Shown piece after piece: positions 38,281-51,105 of a stretch of 64,000 bases of DNA. How positions within the stretch are numbered: the first letter of the stretch is position 1; the number at the start of each line of letters is the position of its first letter. Below the pieces are notes generated by a model. It saw only the letters and a list, made by a program, of their open reading frames with translations, ran no database searches and had not been told where the DNA came from. The translations under genes and the position numbers were made by a program. The DNA is from Tamarix chinensis (lineage: Eukaryota; Streptophyta; Magnoliopsida; Caryophyllales; Tamaricaceae), in assembly GCA_030549775.1 (NCBI GenBank), contig CM060172.1, forward strand, positions 125,291,122 through 125,355,121. Direction: 5' to 3'.

Positions 38281-40243
38281 ATTCTTCAACGATATTTATT
38301 TATCAATATTAATTTAATTAACTACATTCTTACGTGTTTTTACTTTTTAGACCGATGAAAAGTCTCATGTCAATCCAGCCAGGTGAGAGCGGCGCCAATT
38401 AAAATCGTGTCACCCTCTCCCCCTGCTTCGATTTCCTCAGGGAAGTGTGTGACTGGTCTGCTCACACCAAATAGAATACCAGAAGCCAGAAACGTCGATA
38501 AACTGTCTGGCAAATTTAGTGTCATTTCCATTTAGATCGATTTATTCCTAAGAAATCGATTGATAATACAACTCCTCCCTTATTTACCGCACCAAACTGC
38601 CCAAACACAGGCCCATCCCTTCCGAAGAAATTCGCTACCTTGTTTCGGCCTTGTTTGCATTTCACGTACTACTAGTACGGTGTAATAATGACCTTGATTA
38701 CGCTACTGCCATCAACGATAGTTTTCTGTCACCGATAAAGAACAGGTAGTGGGGCCACAGATTCAAGTCAGAGTTTGTGAAAGTTATAATTTTATGATTC
38801 TGGTATTTTGAATCTATTGGACCTTGGAAGTTTGCAGCTTTAAACAGCATTCAAGTTCTCGTTAGGTAGCGTTGGCCAACACTTGGGTTATTCATTCATG
38901 TATACCTTAAAAAAAAATTATTCATGTATAAAAACCTGTAAGTATGAATATAATTGCTTATAAAAATATATAATTACAATAGTTTTAAAATCGGACGGGA
39001 TAATCCGACCCCATTAATAAACTTACGAACCAATCAAATCGTTATTTATATTTCAATTACTAATCTTAGGAGCTCGAAACGGATAAAAAAATTGATTGCA
39101 TCGATTAAAACATCAGTTAAAAGTCGGTTAAAATTATATGTAGTTTATTTTTTTAATATATTTCACATTTGTTTAATATATATTGATCTTCAGTTATAAT
39201 ATCGATTTAATAACCAATCTTATTTTTAAAGCTGTGATAAATATTAAAAGAATTACTATTTGAACTTGAAACGGTTAGTATTCATAATCCCAAACTCAAT
39301 CATCATACTTATAACCTCATTGATGATTGATATTTGGACTTTGATATTTTTTTATAAATGTACTACACTACTTACCACTTGTTCTAAAAGCTAAGCCAAT
39401 TAAACGATGGGAATCACCATTTAGTACCTATTAACCTATAATACCATATATTAGCTTTATTTGGTAATATCCGTTCTTCACCCCGTGAGTCATTTCAACT
39501 ATTAGACATTATGGGTTCAAGTTTTCAAGAATATAATTCAAGAGGAGTCCTCACAAAAAGAAAATCATGAGGAGTATTGCCGAAGTCAATTTAGTTAGTT
39601 TGTTCATAAGTTATACTATTTAATGATTATTTAAAAGCTAGTCAAATGTTCATTTACAAGTACCACATTATATATAAATAATGTTTATATCTCTATCTAT
39701 ATAATTAATATTTTTAAATATCATGTTATATATTAATGGGTTAAGTATGGTCTACCAAACAACTTTTGCATGAATAAATCAACCTAATAATTGAACGAGT
39801 TAAGATGCAGAACAGCTTCTTTTAATTACTTGAGTCGGTTTGGTTCGTCTCGTTCATGAGCATCAATAATAAACTCATTCAAAGAGCTTTCTAAATTCAA
39901 CTTGTTTAGTAAACAAGCTGAACTTGAACAATGGCAGTTTAGCTCAACTCGATTAGAATCATTCGCAATCTTGACTACAAATTTGATCTATTTTTCAGAC
40001 AAAAATTGTAGTTAAGTAGATACCATGCTCGTGACATTCCATCATAATAATAAAAAGAGAGAGCATAAACCCTGGAGAAAATAAAAATGAGCAAAAACTA
40101 AATCAAGATGTGTTTTATGATTCTACCAGTTAGTGTGTGTTTAGCAAACATATTATATACATTTCATGTTATTTTTTTAGCGTCTTATTTTAAGATCCTT
40201 ATTATCTATATTACGTATTACTTAATATTACTTTATATGTAGG
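38281..40243. other. No gene seen; mixed single-copy-like and MITE-like sequence
   Basis: The segment 38370-38760 is less AT-rich than its surroundings and might be old promoter or exon sequence, but no coherent ORF is visible. The segment 39820-39970 ('ttgagtcggtttggttcg', 'caagctgaacttgaac') resembles the widespread plant CGAGC/CGAAC-type MITE. The rest is AT-rich with no feature I can support. Confidence 0.4.
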
Positions 40244-43200
40244 TGTAATACCTCGTTCTTTTAGAAAACTTGAGTTATTTATGATCTTTATTAGTGAGAT
40301 TATTCTGCGAAAATAATATCTGGGATATTTGTAGATCTTTGAAACCCCAATTGCGGTTTTAGAATATTTCGTTTAAAACACTTTATCATTTCTTATGGAT
40401 TTATATTCAAAATTTCAAAATGCCCATGACATTCCATTATTATTCATATCATTTCTAGTATATTTTAGATATCATTGAGCACGTACGCATCATTATAACT
40501 AATTATATTCTTCAATTCTTATTTAAATTTTATAATGATGCAAATGAGCCTTCCATTATTGGTCATGGGAACCAATTATTTATGCTCTCAATTTTGTGGT
40601 TGCCCTAGTAGTTGTGGCAAAGTTGGATTTATAAATAAAAAAATCTAAATTACTACTTCACCTATAGTTTTTCTTCTTTCTTCACCCACCTTCCCATGAC
40701 ATATAGAGGCGTAGGAATCGCTTATTTGACTTCTACCTAAGTGGAATGACTACCTACCTTTTGCATTTATTGGTTTGTTAAGTAAATCATAACTTAAACC
40801 TTAAGTTTATATAAATATCTACTTCCTAAACTTTACCCTTTTACTACTAACTCTTTCATGATCAAAGCTAACCTTCAACACTTGGATTATTTTCTTTCTT
40901 TACTCCCTTGATGGATAACACCTTTCTCCTTCATTTCTCTATCATTTTGGTGGCCTTTGGGGCTAATTTACACCGTGGTTGATATCTTAGAATCCTTCCT
41001 AAAATTTGATGATAAGTTCTTATTCCCTTTCTCTCTAATTCATTCACCTGTGTTTTGGTTTATGAGATTTGTTTTCTCTGATATCTTCTATGGTTTTACT
41101 ATTTTGTATCTTTGTTATTTTCTTAGTGTTAAAGTTTAGGATTGAAGGTTAACCTCCCAAACCCTAAATAAATAGATTCAATTGTGTTATATGCTTTTGT
41201 TCCAAGTTAGGCATGAAAGTATGTTTTTTGTGGGTTTTGGGGGGGGGTTCCCCTGAGACTTACTTTGATGGTAGAATGGTTATTGTTTAATTAATGTGGT
41301 TCTATTATATTGATCTAGGTTTCTAATTCAATATTCATGTTGAGTGTAAATTAATTTAAGCATGTTTATGCCTTGATTTAGTTGTTGGAAGTTTTGAGGG
41401 TTTAAGGCTTTTTGGTTTGGGAGCTATTATTTCAATCTAATGATACCATGATTTTGGTGGCATGTTTAGGATAGTGTTCTTGCATAAGTTTCTTTGATTT
41501 GGCCATGTTTAAGATGCTTTAATTTTAGTTAAAGTTTGGGAGGCTTTAGGTATTATTCAAGTGTTCTTGATGTTCTTGAGTTTATTCACGTGTTATTGGC
41601 TAATTGTGTTTAATTTCTATAAGTTGGGTTTGATTCTTTATTTGAAACATTTTTAATTGTTTTTGGGTATTTAAGAGGAATAGTATTTTTATGAGAATAA
41701 TATTTTATCTTTAGGAGTGATTTAATGTGAACAATATCTTTATGAATAGTTATTTAAAGGCTTTCTAATATATAGTAATTTTTGTTAATAAAATATTTGT
41801 AATTTTTGGATTTAACTTTCTTGGTATAAAATGACATTTTTCATCATTCGTTAGTATTGGTTTTCAGAAAAAGGTCACATATGACTTGTTTTGATGTTTT
41901 AAATTGTTTTTCTCTATTGGTTTGGTCTTTTATGGCCTCAAGTGTGATCCTTTGATATTTGGAGAATTTATAGGAATTGAGATTGACGTGGTTTAACTTG
42001 ATTGTGTGTTATTTTATGTTGATTGATTTATATGCTTGCAATTTTAATGTTAAGCTAGTGGCTTGGTTGGATTCTGGATCCTTAGGATCTTTTTATAGTG
42101 GATTTGGTATTTGATGAGTTCAGACTCATCTTATATGGCTGTGTTGTGGTAGGTTTCAGTGAATTTAATTTGGCTAAGTATTGGGTAGTTGACCTTAGTA
42201 TTGATCACTGGTCACCTACTTGATAGTCGACCCTACACTAGCTTTTGAATAATTGAATATAAAGGATTAAATTGGAATTAGTTGGTTTTGTGAGGTTATA
42301 GTATGTGCCTAACCTTAGCCTCCATGGCTAGTTATTTGTTAAACCCTGAGCGGTCAAAGCCTTTATGGATGGTTGTTTGTTTTACCTTGAGTACTAAAGG
42401 CCTTCATGGCAAGTTGTTTGTTTGACTATGAGTGGTCAAGGCCTTTCACTGTTAGTTGTTATGACTCTAAGTGGTCAAATTCTTGATAACTTGATTGATG
42501 GTTGTATGCGGATCTTAGTATCCTTTGTCGAATAAGGGGATGTCTTAAATAAAACACTAATAATTTAAAGTGGAAGATAACTTGAGTTGGAAAAAGAATC
42601 GTATTATTTGGAGTGAACTTTGAGTGCATGGTATACCTTTGGGTTAGAAGGCTTGCTTCTACTTTAAGGAATTCACAACCCTATAGGGTTTATGCTACTA
42701 AAGGACTTGGGTGCTTAGATTTTTGTATATACGGTTTTATATTGTGTGACTTCCTTGATTAGCTATATTAGCAGTTAGAGATCTGATTGTTAATTCATCC
42801 ATGACAATCATAGGTTTGGATTATGACATTGTATTCCTTTTAAAGTTAAATTGAATTTGTTAATTTGGTCGCTTTAATAAAGGCCTGGTAATTAAATCTG
42901 GGTTAAGACTGATTGTGTATTTTTCTTGTTTTATCTTGGTTGGATATACCTTGTTGACATTTTTAGTATAAATAGTAAACATTATCTTGAATTGACATAT
43001 CTCTATGGTTTAAAAACCTTGGATTGGGATTGAAATTTGTACCTATGTTATGTTGGCAGTTGGTTGATATTTACATTATATGCACTCTTTTTGGTTATTA
43101 TATGATTATTTGAGAGGGTTAGTGTTATTACACGTGGATTATTGGTTGTGCATGACTTTACATCGGTGTATTGTTTGATTGTTTGAGTATGTTATTTGCT

Positions 43201-43895
43201 TAGACTTAGGTGTGTAAACTCAGTATTTTTGTACCAAACATTTTATTTTTTAGTAGTTGCGACATTTATAATCTAAATATTATTGGAGCTTGAGTTAGAA
43301 TTAGAGAGTTACAATGTTTTAGTCCCAATTCGTTATTTTGTTGTTTTGGTTCGATTTTGTGACCTTGGATTATGATTTTGTACTATAAAACGTAGTTTTA
43401 AAAACCAAACAGATAATCAAAATCGGTATCATAACTGATTTATTGGTTTAGTAGTTGGACCAATAATTTAGATTAGTCGAACTAGTGATACATATTAAGT
43501 CAAATAATGTGAAATATATAAAAAACTAAACTACAAATGAATTTAACCATATCCCAACCAATTTTTTTACTAGTTCAACCAATCGGTTTTCATTGGTTTC
43601 AAGATTCAGATAATCGGTCTACGAAATCTAGCCTGTGATTCGACCGATTCGTCGATTCACTGGTCAGACCTGCTGGTCCGATCCGGTTTTTAATACCATG
43701 CTATAAAGAGTTGTATTGTACAATGCTATTTTTTTTTGTTGTTTTATACCCTTCCTTGCTTCTCTCGTGGGTTAGGTAAACACACGTACAATTCCTTATA
43801 ATATATGTGGCTGTAACATTCTTCATTTTTAGTTTTTGCTTTCACATTGTACTTTCAAAATGAGATTTTAAAGTTGAAAAAATAGGGGCATTATA
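40244..43895 (+). mobile_element. Solo-LTR-like element J (3.65 kb), perfect GTAGG target duplication
   Basis: It starts TGTAATACCTCGTTC and ends AATAGGGGCATTATA, with GTAGG at 40239-40243 and 43896-43900. Like C and E it has a 'gaggcgtaggaatcgc' block (40706-40721) downstream of its head. It has its own tandem repeat of about 50 bp built on GAGTGGTCAAGGCCTT (42325-42490). No coding domains are seen. A MITE sits near its 3' end, and its last about 385 bp are duplicated at 47179-47571. Confidence 0.75.
43391..43700. mobile_element. MITE with CRTRGTWTTAAAAACC inverted ends
   Basis: Left end CGTAGTTTTAAAAACC and the reverse complement of the right end, CATGGTATTAAAAACC, match at 13/16. The 8-bp flanks CTATAAAA (43383-43390) and CTATAAAG (43701-43708) match at 7/8. 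This is the common plant type with CCGGTTCGACC-rich interior. It lies in element J. Its right half is repeated at about 47179-47370 and, in part, at 50856-50985. Confidence 0.8.
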
Positions 43896-43979
43896 GTAGG
43901 TTCCACTAATTTTTACTAAATCTCTAAAATACAATAGATTCTTATTACAATATAAGATACCCCTTACTAATCATGATCA

Positions 43980-45400
43980 TAAATGATTAAATAAATAAGA
44001 AGAATATTAATTATAATGATAAACTAGTTATAATTAATAATAATATTATTAATCCAAATTATAAATAAGTAATCAATATAACTAACATTAATTGTAATAA
44101 TAAATAAATATTTAATAATAACATTTTGAATTATATTATAATTACTTAATTTATGAGAATGAGATTAATTGTATTTATAAATTAATGATTAATAAAATAT
44201 TAATCAAAATTATAAATAATCATCAATATGAGTAATACTAATTTTTATTATTAATAATTGATTCACAAGAATATTTATAATTTGAAATATAAGTTTATAA
44301 TAAATATAAATAATAAAAATCATAATTATAAATAAACTATCATTGAAAATAATATTATCTATAATGATAAATAAATAGTTTATAAGAATAATATGAATTA
44401 TAATTATTAACAGTTAAACATTAAAAAATAATAAAAACTATTATTTAGAAATAATGAAGGTGACTATATTATTTATAATTATTAATAATTAATTAATTAG
44501 AATAATATGAATTATAATAATAAATTATTTATCAACAAAAATAATGATATAAATTAATATAAACATATAATTAATAAGAATAATTTTAATAGAAATAATA
44601 AATAATAATTATTTAAAATAATAGTAATCATAATTATAAATAAATAATCAATATAAATAATATTAATTATACATATAAGTAAAAAATAAAAAATAAAAAA
44701 TAATTTTAATAATAAATTATAATTAGTATAAATAATTTGAGCCATAATTACAAATAAATGATAATTACAAATAATATATATCATATTTATAAATATCTAA
44801 TTAATAAGAATAATTTTCATTATAATTAAAAATTAATAGATAATAATATCATGTTAATGATAATTATAAATAATTAATATAAATAATATTAGTTATGTTG
44901 ATAAATAGACAGTTTATATGAATATTCTCCTTTATAATTATAAATACATAGCTATCATAATTAATGTTCAATATAATTATAAGGGCACAACTAATACGAA
45001 TAATATTATTTAGAATTATTATTATAAAATGAATAAAAAAATTAATCAGAATGCTAAATAATTGAACAATACAAATATTATTAATTATAATTTTAAATAA
45101 TCAATTGAAAATAATAATATAAATTGCAATTACAAATAAATAATTAGAAAATTAACATTAAGTGTAATTATGAATAAATAATAATTGAGAATAACCGTAA
45201 TTATAGTTATATATAAATGATAGGTATAATTTATAATCATAAAAATAATATTAATCATAGTTATAAATAAATAATTGATATACATAAAGTCATTAATAAT
45301 GATAAATAGATAGTTTAAAGGAATAATAATAACTATAATAATAAATAAATAATCATCTTAATCATCTTAATTAATCATTAATAAACCTAATAGTTAAAGT
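43980..45400. repeat. Very AT-rich degenerate array, unit A
   Basis: About 1.4 kb at roughly 85-90% A+T by eye is made of variants of ATAATTATAAATAAATAATC and ATAAATAATATTAATTATA. There are no ORFs of interest. It could act as a matrix-attachment or DNA-unwinding region; this is inference from composition only. Confidence 0.8.
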
Positions 45401-46423
45401 ATAATTTTATTATTAATGGTGGATACCATTATTTGGTTATTTTTATGAAGATAGTGTTACAAGAATAATAAATATTATTAATAACAATAACTAATATAAT
45501 TAATTGGTAATAAGTTTTTCAAAATTATTATTTTTGTTTTAATTAATAATGATTAAAATATGTCATCGTGAATCATACTATACAATACTTTAAGTAAATA
45601 ATAAATATTCATCAATAGTAATAATTAAGAAAAATATTAATAAGAGTTATAAATAAATAATTAGTAATTATTTATGTAATAAAATCTATAAACTAACTAA
45701 TAAACTATTATATGATGATATCTTGTTAAAATATTACATATATAAACTTTTTACTATATATATACATTCATTTAAGATGAGATAAAATTTTAAATAATAT
45801 TATTGCTTTGGTTATATTTATATATAAATAGGTCTTGCTTAGCAAATAACAAATTTATTTTAGCTAAATTATTATTATTTCAAAATATATTAATTTAAAA
45901 TTTAGATTCGATATTATTTTACTCTTCAGACAATTAATTTTATAGTTTTGGGTGTTGTAGGAATTAGAAATATTGAGTTAAATATTATTTCAATTTCTGT
46001 AGTTTATAACTTTATATACTTTGATCCATTGTAAAAATAAAATATTCATTTTAACCCTTATAATTTAAAATTTTTTTTGATCCATATAAAAATAAAATAT
46101 TTAAATTAGTTCCTGTAAAATTATTTTATATTTAAATTTATCCCTACACATTATTTTAACCTACTACTATGTGTTAACCTTTGTATTCTTTTACACTTAT
46201 TAAATAAATTACATTTAATCATCTACGTACTTAAAGATAAATAAATGCTATACCAATAAAAAAAATTGGTCCCCTCGTCTTGGATATGATTTGCTTTAAG
46301 TAAATTTAAATTTAGTAATAGATTAATAATTATTTTATTAGATAATTATGATATAATTGATTGTCACGAGAAAGTTAATATAAAGATTAAACTGTATTAA
46401 TTTAAATATAAAGTAATTTAATA

Positions 46424-46504
46424 CTCCCTCAATTTTTTTTTACTTAATATTCCAGTACAAACTGTGGATTGAATCAGAATGTCAAGTAAAAAAAAACAAG
46501 GGAG
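46424..46504. mobile_element. 81-bp Stowaway-like MITE, present only in unit A
   Basis: The ends CTCCCTCAATTTTTTTTTAC and, reversed, CTCCCTTGTTTTTTTTTAC form a nearly full-length hairpin with TA on both sides. CTCCCT ends with TA duplication are typical of Stowaway (Tc1/mariner) MITEs. Unit B (near 50118) has the uninterrupted sequence, so the insertion came after the duplication. Confidence 0.85.
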
Positions 46505-46660
46505 TATAAACTATAAGTAAAATAGATATTTTATTTTTATAGATACGAAAACAAGTAAAATTTAAAACTCTGAAAGTATAATGATTATTTTATTTTAAAA
46601 ATAAAATAAAATAAAATTGTAAACTACGAGGTATGGAATAATATTTTACTGTAAATAAAA

Positions 46661-47039
46661 GGTGAGAAGGCAGAAAGCGTGTCTAGGAGAATTCCATCCC
46701 ACGAGGGCAACGAATGTGTGGAGAGTGGAGACTGCTGCGCCATAAAAGGGTGAGCGACGCACCAGTCCAATGCTAGTGGACGCTGTATATGAATGAGACG
46801 AGCGTGAGGAAGTGAATTTTCTTTTCTTTTTTCTCCGGACGTAAGCTAACCACATCAACGCCCCCATCCACTCGCAATTGAGCCAGTGCGGCAGTGCAGC
46901 TGTCTGTCGAGGAAAATGTGCCCTTCGTGGCATATAATAATCCTTCACCCAGGCCCTTCTAGCTCAACCATGACTGGCCAATACCCCAATCTTGGGCTGT
47001 TATTGCTAAGAAATTGACTAAATGAGGCAAATCGGACGG
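46661..47039. other. GC-richer block of unit A, function unknown
   Basis: A roughly 50% G+C island in AT-rich DNA, repeated at 50257-50727. It contains CCAAT-like 'agtccaatg', TATA-like 'catataataatcc', and an ATG at 46970 opening a 15-codon frame (MTGQYPNLGLLLLRN). Minus-strand frames also align between the units, but start with GTG and differ by indels, so I do not call a protein. It may be a promoter or first-exon fragment of an older gene. Confidence 0.45.
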
Positions 47040-47679
47040 AATTATTATTATTATATAAATAATATTTGAATTTAATTTATTTATATAACTTTAATAATAA
47101 AAATAAGTTAAATTATTTTAATTTTTTTTACGTAAAAGCTTATATATTTATTTAATATGTATGTATGTATGTATGTATGAAATATATAAAAAACTAAACT
47201 ACACGTGAATTTAACCGGATTCCAAATGATTTTTTTTACCGGTTCGACCAAACTAATTTTTACTGGTTTCAAGATTTAGAGAATCGGCATATGAAATCTA
47301 GCCGGTAATCGAACCCGTTCGTCGATTTACTGGTCAAACCTGCCAATCCGGTCCAGTTTTTAATACTATGCTATAAAGGGTTGTATTGTATAATGTTATT
47401 TATTTTTTTGTTATTTTTTTATACCCTTCCTTGCTTCTCCCATTGGTTAGGTAAACACACACACATTCCCTTATAATATATGTGGCGGTAACATTCTTCA
47501 TTTTTAGTTTTTGCTTTCACATTATATGTTCAAAATAAGATTTTAAAGTTGAAAAAAATGGGGATATTATAGTAGGTTCCACTAATTTTTACTAAATATC
47601 TAAAATACAATAGACTATATATTCTTATTACAATATAAGATACCCCTTATTAATCATAATCGCAAATGATTAAATAATA

Positions 47680-49080
47680 AGAAGAATATTAATTATAATG
47701 ATAAACTAATTATGATTAATAAAATTCATATTAATCCAAATTATAAATAAATAATCAATATAAATAACATTAATTGTAATCATAAATAAATATTTAATAA
47801 TAACATTTTGAATTATATTATAATTACTTAATTTATGAGAATAAGATTAATTGTAATTATAAATTAATGATTAATAAAATATTAATTAGAATTATAAATA
47901 ATCATCAATATGAGTAATACTAATTTTGATTATTAATAATTGATTCACAAGAATATTTACAATTTTAAATATAATTTCATAATAAATATAAATAATAAAA
48001 ATCATAATTATAAATAAAGCATCATTGAAAATAATATTATCTTAATGATAAATAAATTGTTTATAAGAATAATATGAATCATAATTATTAACAATTAATA
48101 ATTAAAAATAATAAAAGTTATTATTTAGAAATAATGAAGGTGACTATATTATTTTAATTATTAATAAATAAATAATTATAATAATATGAATAATAATAAA
48201 TTAATTATCAACACAAATAATGATATAAATTAATATAAACATATAATTAATAAGAATAATTTTAATAGAAAACAAATCAATAATTATTTAAAATAATAGT
48301 AATCATAGTTATAAATAAATAATCAATATAAATAATATTAATTATACATATAAATAAGCAAAAATAAAAATTAAATAAAAATAATATTAATTATAAATTA
48401 TAATTAACATAAATAACTCGAGCCATAATTACAAATAAATGGCAATTACAAATAATATATATCATATTTATAAATATCTAATTAATAAGAATAACTTTCA
48501 TTATAATTAACAATTAATAAATAATAAAATAATATTAATTATAATTATAAATAATTAATATAAATAATATTAGTTATGCTGATAAATAGATAGTTTATAT
48601 GAATAGTATTCATTATAATTATAAATACATAGCTATCATAAATAATGTTCAATATAATTATAAGGGAGCAACTAATACGAATAATATTATTTAGAATTAT
48701 TATTATAGAATGAATAAAAAAAAGTAATCATAATGCTAAATAATTGAACAATACAACTATTATTAATTATAATTTTAAATAATTAATTGAAAATAATAAT
48801 ATAAATTGTAATTATAAATAAATAATTAGAAAATTAATATTAACCGTAATTATAAATAAATAATCAATGAGAATAACCTTAATTATAGTTATATATAAAT
48901 GATAGGTATAATTTATAATCATAAAAATAATATTAATCATAGTTATAAATAAGTAATTGATATAAATAAAGTCATTGCTAATGATAAATTGATAGTTTAG
49001 AGGAATAATAATAACTATAATAATAATAATAATAAATAAATAATTTACTAATTTGAATATTAATCTTAATCATCTTAATA
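47680..49080. repeat. Very AT-rich degenerate array, unit B
   Basis: This is the counterpart of 43980-45400, with the same ATAATTATAAATAAATAAT motif and small indels. Confidence 0.8.
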
Positions 49081-50256
49081 AATTATTAATAAAAGTAATA
49101 TTTAAAATATAATTTCATTATTAATGGTGGATACCATTATTTGGTTATTTTTATGAAGATAATGTTACAAGAATAATAAATATTATTAATAATGATAAAT
49201 AATATAATTAATCAGTACTAATTTTTTTTTCAAATTTATTGTTTTTGTTATGATTAATAATGATTAACATATGCCATCATGAATCATACTATACAATACT
49301 TTAAGTAAATAATAAATATTCATCAATATTAATAATTAAGAAAAGTATTAATAAGAGTTATAAATAAATAATTAGTCATTATTTATATAATAAAATCTAT
49401 AAACTAACTAATAAACTATTATAGGACGATATCTTATTAAAAGATTACATATATAAACTTTTTAATATATATAAATTCATTTAAAATTAGATAAATTTTT
49501 AAATAACACTATTACTTTAGTTATATTTATATATAAATAGGTTTTGCTTAGCAAATAACTATCTTATTTTAGCTAAATTATTATTATTTTCTCAAATTAG
49601 ATTAATTTCAATTTTAGATTCGATATTATTTTACTCTTCATACACTCAATTTTATAGTTTTGAGGTCTCGTAGGAATTAGAAATATTGAGTTAAATGTTA
49701 TTTTGATTTTCATAGTTTGTAACTTTATCTACTTTGATCCATTGTAAAAATAAAATATTCATTTTTTCCATTATAATTTGTAGCTTTATTTGTTTTGATC
49801 CATAGAAAAATAAAAGATTTGATTTAATTCCTGTAAAATTATTTTATATTCAAATTTATTCCTAAACATCATGTTAACCTACTAGTATGTATTAACCTTT
49901 GTATTCTTTCTCACCTATTCAATAAATTACATTTAATCACCTACGTACTTAAAAATAAATAAATCCGATACCAATAAAAAAAATCAATCCCCTCATATTG
50001 GATACAATTTGCTTTAAATAGATTTGAATTCGGTAATAGATTTGATATAATTGTTTGCCATAAGAAAGTTAATATAAAAATTAGCCTGTATTAATTTAAA
50101 TATAAAGCGATTTAACATAGACTACAATAAATATTTTATTTTTATAGAAATAAAAGCAAGTAAAAATTAAAACTCCAAAAGTATAATAAATACTTTATTA
50201 TTTTAAAAAGAAATGGAAAGTACGAGGGATGGAATAATATTTAACTGTAAATAAAA

Positions 50257-50727
50257 GGTGAAAAGGCAGAAAGCGTGTCTAGGATAATTCCATCCCACGA
50301 GGGCAACGAATGTGTGGAGAGTGGAGGCTGCTGCACCATAAAAACTTAAAAAGGGTGAGCGACGCAAGTCACGCAACCAGTCCAATGCTAGTGGACGTTG
50401 TATATGAATGAGATAAGCGTGAGGGAGTGAATTTTTCTTTTCCTTTTTTTCCCGGGTCCCCGTTAGCCACATCACCGGCACCGCCCCTCCATTCGTGATT
50501 CGTGAATCGCGATCGACGAATGGATGATTCCACCCCAATTGAGCCGGTGCAGCTGTGTGTCGAGGAAATGTGCCCTTCGTGCGTGGCATATAATAATCCT
50601 TCACCCAGGCCCTTCTAGCTTAACCATGACTGGCCAATACCCCAATATTGGGTTGTTATTGCTAAGAAAATCAATCCAATGGAACTCCTCAATATTAGAA
50701 ATTGACTAAATGATGTAAGTCGGACGG
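50257..50727. other. GC-richer block of unit B, function unknown
   Basis: The counterpart of 46661-47039, again with TATA-like 'catataataatcc' followed by an ATG (50626). That frame is 27 codons here (MTGQYPNIGLLLLRK...). The length difference from unit A comes from an indel after 'ttgctaagaaa'. No homology is recognised. Confidence 0.45.
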
Positions 50728-50823
50728 ACTTATTATTATTATATAAATAATATTTGAATTTAATTTATTTATATAACTTTAATAATAAAAATAATTTTTT
50801 TTATGTAAAAGCTTACATATTTA

Positions 50824-50855
<32 letters not shown>

Positions 50856-50857
<2 letters not shown>

Positions 50858-51105
50858 GTAACTACGCATGAATTTAATCATCTTCCAAATGATTTTTTTT
50901 ACCGGTTCAATCGGTCGGTTTTCACTGATTTCATGATTTAGAGAATCGGCATACGAAATCTAGTCGGTAATCCGACCGGTTTGTCGGACAGACTTATTTC
51001 AAACTGAATTGTCCGCTAACTAACTTTAATAATAAAAAAAATTAAATTATTTCAATTTGTTTAGTTAAAAGCTTGTTTGTTTATTTAATTTATATATGTA
51101 AATAA
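50856..51105 (+). repeat. Third, internally deleted duplication unit C
   Basis: It starts with the unit head (TGAATTTAATCATCTTCC, then TTTTTTTTACCGG), runs to 'ccgaccggtttgtcgga' and jumps at about 50990 to the unit tail (GACTTATTTC, TAACTTTAATAATAAA, AAAAGCTTG), matching 47035-47160 and 50718-50830. About 3.4 kb of the middle is missing. Confidence 0.75.

Larger units (their letters stand above)
43511..47178 (+). repeat. Tandem duplication unit A (about 3.67 kb)
   Basis: It begins GAAATATATAAAAAACTAAAC inside the MITE and holds the 3' end of element J with GTAGG, a very AT-rich array, a moderately AT-rich part with TTTGATCCATTGTAAAAATAA text, a Stowaway-like MITE, a GC-richer block (46661-47039) and an (ATGT)n run at the junction. 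The same order repeats in unit B; offsets measured at three landmarks are 3675, 3668 and 3656 bp. Confidence 0.92.
47179..50855 (+). repeat. Tandem duplication unit B
   Basis: Same order as unit A: the right half of the MITE (47179-47370), the J terminus GGGGATATTATA with GTAGG (to about 47576), the AT array (47680-49080), GATCCATTGTAAAAATAA text (49737) and the GC-richer block (50257-50727), ending in an (AT)n run (50829-50853). Unit B lacks the Stowaway-like MITE and has about 26 bp more than A next to 'ttgctaagaaa'. Similarity to A is clearly high, above about 85% by eye. Confidence 0.92.

Noticed and set aside
46646..46948. Minus-strand 100-codon frame, similar to one at 50203-50604
   Set aside because: Both start with GTG, differ by indels and frame, and fall in duplicated DNA, so similarity follows from duplication rather than coding constraint.
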